From JBKPIY01 sp046730475 (GTDB taxonomy: Bacteria > Actinomycetota > Thermoleophilia > Solirubrobacterales > 70-9), in assembly GCA_046730475.1 (NCBI GenBank), contig JBKPIY010000040.1, forward strand, positions 1-10,897: DNA of 10,897 nt. Direction: 5' to 3'. Numbering within the stretch: position 1 is the first letter of the stretch; every line of letters starts with the position of its first letter. The translations under genes were made by a program, and so were the position numbers. Shown one piece after another: positions 1 to 7,038 of this stretch. Below the pieces are notes generated by a model that ran no database searches, was not told where the DNA came from, and saw nothing but the letters and a program-made list of their open reading frames with translations.

Positions 1-1067
1 AGCTCTCCCCGGCGGCGAAGCCCGACCGGAAGAAGCTCAACCAGGTCCAGCAGCAGCAGGCGCAGCTCAACCAGGAGGCCGCCCAGTACCAGGCCGCCGG
101 CCAGCCCCCGCCCGCGAGCCTGCAGCAGCAGCAGCAGCAGCTCGCGGCCGAGCAGCAGCAGCTGTCCTCCCCCGCGTCCGACCCGCGCCTGACCGGGCTC
201 GAGGACGCAATCTCGAAGACCAAGAACGTGAAGGAGGTCTCACCGGCGCAGGTCGATAAGCCGGGAGATGCGGCCGTGTTCACCGTGATCCCGACCACCC
301 CGCCGTCTGCCGACTCAACCGAGGCGCTGGTGCGCGACCTGCGCGACACAGTGATCCCGAAGGAGACTAAGGGCGAGGGAGTGGTGGCCCACGTCGGCGG
401 CCAGACGGCGGGCTACATCGACCTCGCCGCCCGGATCAGCGACAAGCTCCCCTCGGTGATCGCGATCGTCGTCGGGCTCAGCTTCCTGCTGCTGATGCTC
501 GCCTTCCGCTCGATCGTGGTCCCGCTGACCGCAGCGGCGATGAACCTGCTCTCGGTCGGCGCCGCCTACGGGATCGTCACCTTCGTCTTCCAGGAGGGCC
601 ACGGGGCGAAGCTGATCGGGCTCGACGGGCCCACCCCGATCGTCAGCTACGTGCCCCTGTTGATGTTCGCGATCCTGTTCGGCCTGTCGATGGACTACCA
701 GGTGTTCCTGGTCGGGAGGGTGAGCGAGGTCTACCAGGAGCGGCCTGACAACCGGCACGCGGTGATCGAGGGGCTCGCGACCAGCGGCCGAGTGATCACC
801 TCGGCGGCGCTGATCATGGTCAGCGTCTTCCTCAGCTTCGTCCTCAACGGCGATCCGATCGTGAAGGAGTTCGGGGTCGGGATGGCGGCCGCGATCGCCG
901 TCGACTCGACCGTCGTTCGCTGCCTGCTGGTACCGGCGGTGATGGTCCTGGTGGGCCGGGCCAACTGGTGGCTGCCGGGCTGGATCGAAGGGTGGCTGCC
1001 GCGCATCGGCCTCGAGGAGGAGAGCTTCGACGAGGCCGTCGAGCCGGCGGCCCCGTCCCGGGCCTGA
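1..1067 (+). CDS. MMPL-family transporter, C-terminal part (5' end outside window)
   Basis: This is an inner-membrane transporter of the RND/MMPL superfamily (YdfJ-like) that moves lipids or hydrophobic solutes by proton motive force; the substrate is unknown. The frame is open from base 3 and gives 354 visible residues. Numbered from base 3, residues 1-75 form a Gln-rich, probably coiled-coil extracytoplasmic stretch. It is followed by a porter-like segment and then about five hydrophobic helices (near 149-168, 172-195, 212-228, 261-281, 290-318). The signature GLSMDYQVFLVGRVSE, with the Asp-Tyr pair of the family's central helix, is at about 227-242. It ends with a short acidic cytoplasmic tail. 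A GTG at base 228 could be called as a start, but it lies inside the domain and the frame is open upstream, so the gene is cut by the window edge. The stop is one base before the GH15 gene, so the two are probably co-transcribed. Confidence 0.93.
   Translation, partial: LSPAAKPDRKKLNQVQQQQAQLNQEAAQYQAAGQPPPASLQQQQQQLAAEQQQLSSPASDPRLTGLEDAISKTKNVKEVSPAQVDKPGDAAVFTVIPTTPPSADSTEALVRDLRDTVIPKETKGEGVVAHVGGQTAGYIDLAARISDKLPSVIAIVVGLSFLLLMLAFRSIVVPLTAAAMNLLSVGAAYGIVTFVFQEGHGAKLIGLDGPTPIVSYVPLLMFAILFGLSMDYQVFLVGRVSEVYQERPDNRHAVIEGLATSGRVITSAALIMVSVFLSFVLNGDPIVKEFGVGMAAAIAVDSTVVRCLLVPAVMVLVGRANWWLPGWIEGWLPRIGLEEESFDEAVEPAAPSRA
48..161 (+). repeat. CAG-rich trinucleotide tracts coding a poly-Gln linker
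   Basis: Three in-frame CAG runs lie close together: four copies at 48-59, six at 123-140 and three at 153-161, with further isolated Gln codons between. They encode a Gln/Ala-rich, probably helical insert in the extracytoplasmic loop of the MMPL transporter. Uniform CAG use rather than mixed CAA/CAG is expected at this GC content, but pure runs can also change length by slippage. Confidence 0.8.
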
Positions 1068-1068
1068 C

Positions 1069-2949
1069 GTGCTGATCGAGGACTACGCGCTGATCGGGGA
1101 CTTGCGCACCGCGGCGCTGGTGGGCACGGACGGCTCGATCGACTGGCTTTGCGCGCCCCGGTTCGACTCCGACGCGTGCTTTGCCGCCCTCCTCGGCGAC
1201 GACCGCCACGGGCGCTGGAGAATCGCCCCGGCCTCGGGCGGGGTCTGTCGCGAGCGCCGCTATCGCCAGGGCACCCTGATCCTCGAGACCGACTTCGAGA
1301 CGCCCGAGGGGTCGGTGAGGATCGTCGACTGCATGCCGACTACCGACGAGCTCACCAGCGTGGTGCGCGTCGTCAGGGGGCTGAGCGGGACCGTTTCGAT
1401 GCGGATGGACCTGACGATGCGGCTCGACACCGGCGCCATCATCCCGTGGGTCGAGAACCGGCCGACCGGCCTGGTCGCGGTCGCGGGCCCGGACTCACTC
1501 CACCTTCGCACCCCGATCGAGACCCGCGGCGAGCACTACACGACGGTCGCCGACTTCACCGTTCGCGAGGGGGAGAGGATCCCGTTCACGCTCGTCTGGC
1601 ATCCGTCCTACGTGGACCAGCCGCCTGCGATCGACGCGGTCTGGGCGATCCGCACGACCGAGGAGTGGTGGCGGAGCTGGTCCGACCGGTGCGCCTACAC
1701 GAGCGAGTTCCGCGACGAGGTGATGACCTCGCTGATCGTCCTCAAGGCGCTCACCTACGAGTCGACCGGAGCGGTGGTGGCCGCCCCAACCACCTCGCTG
1801 CCGGAGGCGATCGGCGGGGAGCGGAACTGGGACTATCGCTACTGCTGGCTGCGCGACTCGGTGCTCACCCTCGATGCCTTCGTCGACAGCGGCTACATCG
1901 AGGAGGCGCTCGACTTTCGCAACTTCGTGGCCCGGGCGGTGGCCGGCCACCCGAGTCAGGTGAGCGTGCTGTACGGGATCGCGGGCGAGCGCCAGATTCC
2001 CGAGCGGACCCTCGACCACCTGCCCGGCTACGAGGGCTCGAGACCGGTCCGGGTCGGCAACGCCGCCGCCGAGCAGTTTCAGCTCGATGTCTACGGCGAG
2101 ATCCTGGACGCCGCGTACCGCGCCCGCGAGGTAGCGCAGGCGCTCGATCCCCGCGGCTGGCGAGCGCAGGTCTCGCTGATCGACTTCGTCGCCGAACACT
2201 GGCGCGACCCGGACGAGGGGATCTGGGAGGTGCGGGGGCCGCGACGCCACTTCACCCACTCGAAGGTGATGGCCTGGGTGGCGATGGATCGGGCGGTGAA
2301 GACGGTCGAGACGTACGGCTCGGAGGGGGACCCCGACCGCTGGGCCAAGACTCGCGACGAGATCCACGCCGACGTGTGTGAGAACGGCTTCGACCCCGAG
2401 CGCAAGACCTTTACCCAGTACTACGGATCCGAGGAGCTCGACGCCGCCACCCTGATGATCCCCGCGGTCGGGTTCCTGCCGCCGGATGACGCCCGGGTGA
2501 TCACCACGATCGACGCGATCCAAAGGGAACTGATGCCCGATGGGTTCGTCCGTCGCTACTCGACCGGCGAGGGGCAGCACGACGTCGACGGCCTCCGCGG
2601 CGAGGAGGGGGCGTTCCTGCCGTGCACCTGCTGGCTCGCTGACGCCCTCGCGGTCTGTGGGCGCGAGGACGAGGCCCGCGAGATCTTCGACCGCGTCCTC
2701 GGGGTCGCGAACGACGTCGGGCTCTTCTCCGAGGAGTACGACCCGAAGGCGGGCCGCTTGCTCGGGAACTTTCCGCAGGCGTTCACGCATCTGGCGGTGA
2801 TCAACACCGCCTACAACCTCTCCCACCCGGCGCGGATCGCGGGGGCCGAGCCCGAGCGGACGCCGGCGGCGCCGGTGGCGAGTTTCGCGGTTAGTGCGCT
2901 TCGTCCGCAGCGTGGGCGGGCGGACGGGACTCTTCGGCGAGCGACATGA
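1069..2949 (+). CDS. Glycoside hydrolase family 15 (trehalase/glucoamylase-type)
   Basis: This is probably a cytosolic inverting alpha-glucosidase; no signal peptide is seen. Members of this actinobacterial subgroup (for example mycobacterial Rv2402-type) include trehalases; others are glucoamylases, so the substrate is not fixed by sequence. The 626 residues are close to family length. Residues 1 to about 200 match the N-terminal beta-sandwich (opening IEDYALIGDLRTAALVGTDG). An (alpha/alpha)6 barrel follows, with NWDYRYCWLRD at 253-263 as the substrate-binding motif, GIWEVRG with Glu387 as likely general acid, and GEEGAF at 511-516 holding the likely general base. The last 40 or so residues are Ala/Pro/Arg-rich and look non-conserved. 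The GTG start is one base after the MMPL stop and begins exactly at the conserved N-terminus, implying coupled translation. The 3' end overlaps the convergent knuckle-protein gene by 59 bases. Confidence 0.93.
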   Translation: MLIEDYALIGDLRTAALVGTDGSIDWLCAPRFDSDACFAALLGDDRHGRWRIAPASGGVCRERRYRQGTLILETDFETPEGSVRIVDCMPTTDELTSVVRVVRGLSGTVSMRMDLTMRLDTGAIIPWVENRPTGLVAVAGPDSLHLRTPIETRGEHYTTVADFTVREGERIPFTLVWHPSYVDQPPAIDAVWAIRTTEEWWRSWSDRCAYTSEFRDEVMTSLIVLKALTYESTGAVVAAPTTSLPEAIGGERNWDYRYCWLRDSVLTLDAFVDSGYIEEALDFRNFVARAVAGHPSQVSVLYGIAGERQIPERTLDHLPGYEGSRPVRVGNAAAEQFQLDVYGEILDAAYRAREVAQALDPRGWRAQVSLIDFVAEHWRDPDEGIWEVRGPRRHFTHSKVMAWVAMDRAVKTVETYGSEGDPDRWAKTRDEIHADVCENGFDPERKTFTQYYGSEELDAATLMIPAVGFLPPDDARVITTIDAIQRELMPDGFVRRYSTGEGQHDVDGLRGEEGAFLPCTCWLADALAVCGREDEAREIFDRVLGVANDVGLFSEEYDPKAGRLLGNFPQAFTHLAVINTAYNLSHPARIAGAEPERTPAAPVASFAVSALRPQRGRADGTLRRAT

Positions 2950-3457
2950 GCTCGAGGGTCCCCCGGGCTGCGCCTTCCAGGACCTCGGTCGCCTCCTCGG
3001 CCGAGCGCGCGTAGAGCTCGACCAGGAGGTGCACCACGATCCGATCCTCGTCGTGCTTGTGGAAGCGGACGTGGGCGAAGAACTCGCGCGTGCCCTGGTC
3101 GCCGAAGGCGCCGTAGGTCAGGGACTCGGCGGCCTCGGGCCCGGCACAGGTCTCCACCAGGTCCTGATCGACGGTCACCGTGCACGAGGCGACCCACGGG
3201 GTCCCCGCCACCATCCGCTCCCAGCGGTCCTCGACCGGCACCACCCGGTCGTCCCGGACCGTGAGGTGCGGCTGGTCGTGGAGGCAGCGCAGGCACTGGA
3301 CAACCGCCTCCTGGACCTCGTCCACGCGGTCGGAGGGCTGGCCGGTGTCAGGGTCGACCTTGAGGATGGCGTCGTAATGCAGCTGCACCTCGAGGTCGCG
3401 CGCCCAGCACCGGTAGCAGCGAAGCCACGCGCTTCGATCGCCGTTCACGCTATCCAT
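2891..3457 (-). CDS. Unrecognised protein with two Cys-x2-Cys knuckles
   Basis: I do not recognise this family. The product is 188 residues from the ATG (189 from a GTG directly before it). Near the N-terminus, CYRC (Cys14, Cys17) and CLRC (Cys55, Cys58) form two knuckles about 40 residues apart, the layout of a zinc ribbon or rubredoxin-like metal site. The rest is an acidic alpha/beta protein with a Glu/Ala-rich helix near the C-terminus. No signal peptide or membrane segment is seen. GGTGG lies 7 bases before the ATG and 4 before the GTG, so I chose the ATG. It lies 71 bases downstream of ecm on the same strand and may be co-transcribed with it, but also has its own possible -10. Its 3' end overlaps the GH15 gene tail to tail. 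A longer plus-strand frame over the same bases lacks any recognisable motif, so I prefer this strand. Confidence 0.72.
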   Translation of the reverse strand: MDSVNGDRSAWLRCYRCWARDLEVQLHYDAILKVDPDTGQPSDRVDEVQEAVVQCLRCLHDQPHLTVRDDRVVPVEDRWERMVAGTPWVASCTVTVDQDLVETCAGPEAAESLTYGAFGDQGTREFFAHVRFHKHDEDRIVVHLLVELYARSAEEATEVLEGAARGTLELMSLAEESRPPAHAADEAH

Positions 3458-3470
3458 CACTGCGCCACCA

Positions 3471-3476
3471 AGGCTA
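3471..3476 (-). promoter_or_regulatory. Candidate -10 (TAGCCT) for the knuckle-protein gene
   Basis: On the minus strand TAGCCT fits TANNNT. It would place transcription start near base 3464, 4 bases before the GTG and 7 before the ATG. No clear -35 is seen, so this is a weak call resting on spacing. Confidence 0.25.
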
Positions 3477-3528
3477 CTCTGCGGTTCTCGCGCCCGGCCA
3501 CCGGTCTCTCCCGCGCAAGGGCCCGGGA

Positions 3529-5529
3529 TCAGGCCGCCTGGGTGGCACCGGCGCGATTGCGCCCGGCCACCAGCTCGGCGATCTCTCCCATGATCCGGTT
3601 GATGTCGAAGTCCTTCGGGGTGTAGACCCGGGCCACCCCCGCCTCGCGGAGGGCCGCGGCGTCGGCGGCCGGAATGATCCCGCCGACAACCACGGGCACC
3701 TGATCCCCCTCGGAGCGCAGCAGCTCGACCACCCGGGGGACGAGCTCGCGGTGGGAGCCCGACAGGATCGAGAGCCCGACCACGTCGACGTCCTCCTCCA
3801 CCGCGGAGGCGGCGATTTGCTCGGGGGTCAGGCGAATCCCCTGGTATACGACCTCCATGCCGACGTCGCGAGCGCGGACGGCGATCTGCTCGGCCCCGTT
3901 CGAGTGGCCGTCAAGCCCGGGCTTCCCGACCAGGATCCGCACCCGGCGGCCGAGCGCCTTGGAGACCTCCTCCACCCGCTCGCGAACGGCCTCGAGCGCG
4001 TCGCCGTCGCTGGCGGCGGCCGCGGCGCCGACGCCGGTCGGCGCCCGGTAGTCACCGAACACCTCGCGCAGGGTGCCCGCCCACTCACCCGTGGTGGCCC
4101 CCGCCCGGGCCGCCTCGATCGTCGCGGGCATCACGTTCGCCGACTCGTCCCGGGCCGCCTCGGCGAGCTGGTCGAGGGCGGCCTCGACCGCCCCCTGGTC
4201 GCGCGCCGAGCGCCACCCCTTCAGCGCCCCGATGCACTCGCGCTCGACCTCGGGATCGGGCGTGAGGATGCCGCCGTCCTCACCCACGGTCAGGGGCGAG
4301 TCCTCGGTCTCGGTATAGGCGTTCTGCCCCACGACCGTCAGCTCGCCCGCCTCGATCCGCGAGATCCGGTCACGGTGGGACTCGACCAGCCGGGCCTTCA
4401 TGTAGGGGACGGCCTCGACCGCGCCGCCGTGCTCCTCGACCGCGCGCATCTCCTCGCGGGCCCCCTCGGCGAGCTCGTCGACGAGACCCTCCATCACGAC
4501 CGAGCCCTCGAACAGGTCGGGGTACTCGAGGAGGTCGGTCTCGAAGGCGAGGATCTGCTGGATCCGCAGGCTCCACTGCTGGTCCCAGGGGCGGGGGAGG
4601 CCCAGCGCCTCGTTCCAGGCCGGGAGCTGGATCGCGCGGGCGCGGGCGTTGCGGCCCAGGGTCACCGCGAGGGCCTCGAGGGCGATCCGCGGGACGTTGT
4701 TCTCAGGCTGGGCCTCGGTGAGGCCGAGCGAGTTCACCTGGACGCCGTAGCGCAGCCGCAGGTAGCTGGGGTCGGCGACGCCGTAGCGCTCGCGTCCGAT
4801 CTCCTCCCACATCCGGCTCATCGCCCGGAGCTTGGCGTGCTCCTCCACGAACCGGACCCCGGCGTTGACGAAGAAGGAGATCCGCCCAAATACCTTGGGA
4901 AAGTCCTCGTCGGCGACCTGGCCGCGGTCACGGACCTCATCGAGGACCGCGATCGCGTTGGAGAGCGCATACGCGATCTCCTGCACGGGGGTGGCCCCCG
5001 CCTCCTGGAGGTGATAGCTGCAGACGTTGACCGGGTTCCACTTCGGGATCTCGTTGACTGCGAAGGCGACGGTGTCGGCGATCAGCCGCATCGAGGGCGC
5101 CGGGGGAAAGGCGTAGGTCCCGCGCGAGAGGTACTCCTTGATGATGTCGTTCTGGGTGGTGCCGGCGAGGGCGGAGCGCTGGACCCCGTTCTCCTCGGCG
5201 ACGGCGACGTAGAGCGCCAGCAGCCAGGCGGCGGTGGCGTTGATCGTCATCGAGGTGTTCATCTCGCCGAGTGGGATCCCGTCGAGGAGGGCGTGGATGT
5301 CGCCCTTGTGGGCGATCGAGACGCCCACCTTCCCGACCTCACCGCGGGCGAGCTCGTGGTCGGGGTCGTACCCGGTCTGGGTGGGGAGATCGAAGGCGAC
5401 CGAGAGCCCCGTCTGCCCCTTGGCGAGGTTGCGGCGATAGAGCTCGTTCGAGCGGCGGGCGTCGGAGTGGCCCGCATAGGTCCGCATCACCCACGGCCGA
5501 TCCCGCTCCGGCAGGCGGTGCTCGCTCAT
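3529..5529 (-). CDS. ecm: Ethylmalonyl-CoA mutase (MeaA-type, B12-dependent)
   Basis: This enzyme rearranges (2R)-ethylmalonyl-CoA to (2S)-methylsuccinyl-CoA with adenosylcobalamin, a defining step of the ethylmalonyl-CoA pathway in the cytosol. The 666 residues match the usual MeaA length. The N-terminal CoA-binding barrel opens with RPWVMRTYAGHS and carries FDLPTQTGYDPDHELARGEV, the Ecm/MeaA form; methylmalonyl-CoA mutases have a different sequence at this loop. The barrel ends near residue 480. The C-terminal B12 domain (about 525-655) has the base-off motif DGHSNG with Asp540, His542 and Gly545, then GLSILSGSH and VVVGGIIP, which line the corrin tail. The start ATG follows a -10-like TACCAT at leaderless spacing. 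The partner gene ccr is about 4.3 kb away on the same strand. The gene is also called meaA. Isobutyryl- or methylmalonyl-CoA mutase are less likely alternatives. Confidence 0.95.
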   Translation of the reverse strand: MSEHRLPERDRPWVMRTYAGHSDARRSNELYRRNLAKGQTGLSVAFDLPTQTGYDPDHELARGEVGKVGVSIAHKGDIHALLDGIPLGEMNTSMTINATAAWLLALYVAVAEENGVQRSALAGTTQNDIIKEYLSRGTYAFPPAPSMRLIADTVAFAVNEIPKWNPVNVCSYHLQEAGATPVQEIAYALSNAIAVLDEVRDRGQVADEDFPKVFGRISFFVNAGVRFVEEHAKLRAMSRMWEEIGRERYGVADPSYLRLRYGVQVNSLGLTEAQPENNVPRIALEALAVTLGRNARARAIQLPAWNEALGLPRPWDQQWSLRIQQILAFETDLLEYPDLFEGSVVMEGLVDELAEGAREEMRAVEEHGGAVEAVPYMKARLVESHRDRISRIEAGELTVVGQNAYTETEDSPLTVGEDGGILTPDPEVERECIGALKGWRSARDQGAVEAALDQLAEAARDESANVMPATIEAARAGATTGEWAGTLREVFGDYRAPTGVGAAAAASDGDALEAVRERVEEVSKALGRRVRILVGKPGLDGHSNGAEQIAVRARDVGMEVVYQGIRLTPEQIAASAVEEDVDVVGLSILSGSHRELVPRVVELLRSEGDQVPVVVGGIIPAADAAALREAGVARVYTPKDFDINRIMGEIAELVAGRNRAGATQAA

Positions 5530-5536
5530 GCCAGCA

Positions 5537-5542
5537 ATGGTA
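5537..5542 (-). promoter_or_regulatory. Candidate leaderless promoter -10 (TACCAT) for ecm
   Basis: Minus-strand TACCAT (TANNNT) is separated by 7 bases from the ecm ATG, so transcription would begin at base 5530 or 5529, that is at the start codon. No Shine-Dalgarno sequence lies before the ATG, in line with a leaderless mRNA. The -35 region is not recognisable. Confidence 0.4.
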
Positions 5543-5619
5543 TGCCCCGGGAGCGGGTCAGCGGCTCCGCTCCGATCCGGGTGAGCACGTGTTCATGCAG
5601 GGACCATGGCCGTCGCGGC

Positions 5620-5625
5620 TAGGCT
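5620..5625 (+). promoter_or_regulatory. Candidate near-leaderless promoter -10 (TAGGCT) for the secreted-protein gene
   Basis: TAGGCT fits TANNNT and predicts a start near base 5632, three bases before the ATG at 5635. No ribosome binding site at useful spacing is present. The same hexamer recurs before the HNH-type gene start at 7718-7723. The divergent ecm promoter lies about 80 bases away in the same 105-base intergenic region. Confidence 0.35.
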
Positions 5626-5634
5626 GACCCACGC

Positions 5635-6351
5635 ATGCGCACCAAGCTGAGACCGAAGCTGGCAGCGGGGCTCGCCGTGTTTGGGGCCATCGCGATCGCC
5701 GCCGCCGCGCACGCCGGCGCGATCACGGTCACGCTCTACCATTTCACCTCCCAGGGGGACGTACAGTCCTTCTACAAGGTCGAGGGCGCCAAATGCAGCA
5801 AGAAGTGGCGCAAGCAGAAGACCCTCGGGATTATCGTCGGCAAGGGGACCAACGCCTGCGGCTTCCGCAGCTCGGTGGTCGCCGACTCGACCGACCCGGG
5901 CCCAGACCAGGAGATGGCGGCCAGCGCCAACCTTGCCGCCAGCACCCCGGCCAAGCTCAGCAGGAGGATCTACACCGGGATCGCCGTCCGCCAAAGCGAC
6001 AACGCCGGATACGTGCTCCGGGTTTACCCGGTCGCCCGCAGGTGGCAGGTGTTCCGCGACGCGAAGGGCAGCTCCGGCCAGACGCTCCTGGGCTCCGGCT
6101 CGGCGAAGTTCATCCGCCCCGTCGGCAAGCGAAACAATCTCCTCCTGCGGGCGTTCGACTATGGCAGCGACAGCGTCACCCTCCTCGCCGAGGTGAACGG
6201 CAAGAAGGTCCTCTCGCAGAAGGACTCGAGCCCCGACAAGCCCGACGGCCGCCGCAATGTGGTCATCCTGGGCGCCAGGGGCAAGACCCGGGCCAGAGGC
6301 GCGGTCGCCTCGTTCGACGACGTGGCCAACCGCGTCCCGAACCCTTTCTAG
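5635..6351 (+). CDS. Secreted protein of unknown role, possibly concanavalin A-like fold
   Basis: No named family is recognised. The 238-residue product starts with a clear Sec signal peptide: basic MRTKLRPK, a hydrophobic core, and a likely signal peptidase I site at AHA/GA near residue 28. The mature part is basic and rich in short beta-strand-like stretches. The C-terminal half (YVLRVYPVARRW, then a strand with EVNGKKV, then GRRNVVILGARGK and AVASFDDVAN) follows the pattern of laminin-G/DUF1080-type jelly-roll proteins, where a final FDD-V strand is common; this is inference. Two Cys (in AKCSKK and NACGFR) could form a disulfide outside the cell. The gene is divergent from ecm and upstream of clpS with a 102-base gap, so no functional link is evident. 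Confidence 0.82.
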   Translation: MRTKLRPKLAAGLAVFGAIAIAAAAHAGAITVTLYHFTSQGDVQSFYKVEGAKCSKKWRKQKTLGIIVGKGTNACGFRSSVVADSTDPGPDQEMAASANLAASTPAKLSRRIYTGIAVRQSDNAGYVLRVYPVARRWQVFRDAKGSSGQTLLGSGSAKFIRPVGKRNNLLLRAFDYGSDSVTLLAEVNGKKVLSQKDSSPDKPDGRRNVVILGARGKTRARGAVASFDDVANRVPNPF

Positions 6352-6453
6352 AAGCCCCTCGCGAGGCGCCCATCGTCTATCTTCGACAGGGCTGAGCGGT
6401 GCCCAACCGGTCGCACTCCCTCCGTGGCAGGGCCGCCGCCTACCGGCAACCAG

Positions 6454-6744
6454 ATGTCAACCACGACCGTTGAGCGTCCACGAGTCGCCGGCCCGGACTC
6501 CGGGCTTGGCGGCAACTGGATCGTGATCGTCCTCAACGACGATCACAACACCTTCGAGCACGTCGCCCAGACCCTCGCCCGGGTGATCCCCGGCGTCAAC
6601 CTGGACGGCGGCTGGGCGATGGCCGACAAGATCCACAACACCGGCCAGGCTGCTGTCTGGACCGGCGCCCGCGAGCCCGCCGAGCTCTACTGGGAGCAGC
6701 TCAAGGACGCTGGCCTGACGATGGCCCCGCTCGAGCAGCACTAA
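6454..6744 (+). CDS. clpS: ClpS, N-degron adaptor of the Clp protease
   Basis: ClpS binds proteins with destabilising N-terminal residues and delivers them to the ClpA/ClpC unfoldase of the Clp protease. From the ATG the protein has 96 residues, the usual size; a GTG 30 bases upstream adds a Gly/Pro-rich piece that is not needed. The degron pocket is visible: Asn28-Asp29-Asp30 in VLNDDHNTFEHV and His61 in DKIHNTG, the counterparts of E. coli Asn34-Asp35-Asp36 and His66. The ending ELYWEQLKDAGLTMAPLE resembles ClpS forms I remember from cyanobacteria. The residue at the gatekeeper position (E. coli Met40) is Phe34. No strong ribosome binding site is seen. A -10-like TATCTT at 6378-6383 is a possible promoter. 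No clp chaperone gene is adjacent. Confidence 0.93.
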   Translation: MSTTTVERPRVAGPDSGLGGNWIVIVLNDDHNTFEHVAQTLARVIPGVNLDGGWAMADKIHNTGQAAVWTGAREPAELYWEQLKDAGLTMAPLEQH

Positions 6745-6800
6745 GTGACGAATGTGATGAGCGTCGAGGAAGCGGCGGCGCTCGGCGCACCGATGGACCT

Positions 6801-6814
6801 CCCTCGATCGAGGG
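6801..6814. repeat. 14-bp perfect palindrome at the pseudogene deletion junction
   Basis: CCCTCGATCGAGGG is a perfect inverted repeat. It codes part of the last recognisable DUF222 stretch (SIEGG) and ends about 10 bases from where the HNH remnant begins. It could fold as a hairpin 57 bases after the clpS stop, but there is no T-run, so I do not call it a terminator. Confidence 0.6.
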
Positions 6815-6988
6815 CGGAGAGGTGCCGGTGAGGGCACCCTCGTCGACGTGGACGATGACCTGATAGCGGTCCGCCGCGGTTGAGCGGCCTGATCCTCCGG
6901 ATAGGGACCGCTCCGCCATCGCAGCCAGGGCGTCGGCGTTTGTGATCCGACGGGGTTCCGCCCACCGGGAACGCCCGCCGGGGCGGTT

Positions 6989-7038
6989 GGTTCCGCGGAA
7001 CCGCGGTGGCCCTTGACCGCGCGTGGTTCCGCGGAGCC
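6989..7038. repeat. Two copies of a GGTTCCGCGGAACC palindrome
   Basis: The first copy at 6989-7002 is a perfect 14-bp palindrome. The second at 7025-7038 differs by one base (GGTTCCGCGGAGCC). In the relevant pseudogene frame each encodes part of a GSAEP-x-A unit, so they look like a short duplicated linker between two halves of the DUF222 region. Confidence 0.6.

Noticed and set aside
1149..2381. A 410-residue open frame on the plus strand in another frame of GH15
   Set aside because: It is extremely Arg/Gly/Pro-rich, as expected from reading a GC-rich gene out of frame.
1495..2826. A 443-residue open frame on the minus strand opposite GH15
   Set aside because: It is an antisense shadow rich in Arg, Val, Asp and Gly with no motif; the plus-strand gene has full GH15 signatures.
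3505..3526. GC-rich inverted repeat after ecm as a terminator
   Set aside because: The stem is about 5 bp with a long loop and no T-run, so there is no good support.
2894..3625. A 243-residue plus-strand frame over the knuckle-protein gene
   Set aside because: It has no domain pattern, runs into the 3' end of ecm, and lies opposite a frame with two CxxC pairs and a placed start. The choice is probable rather than certain.
3751..5622. A 623-residue open frame on the plus strand opposite ecm
   Set aside because: It is the antisense shadow of a GC-rich conserved gene, with Gly/Leu/Asp/Val-heavy composition and no recognisable domain, while the minus strand encodes a complete MeaA-type mutase.
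6352..6366. CCTCGCGAGG palindrome between the secreted-protein gene and clpS as a terminator
   Set aside because: The palindrome is only 10 bases with no loop room and no T-run after it.
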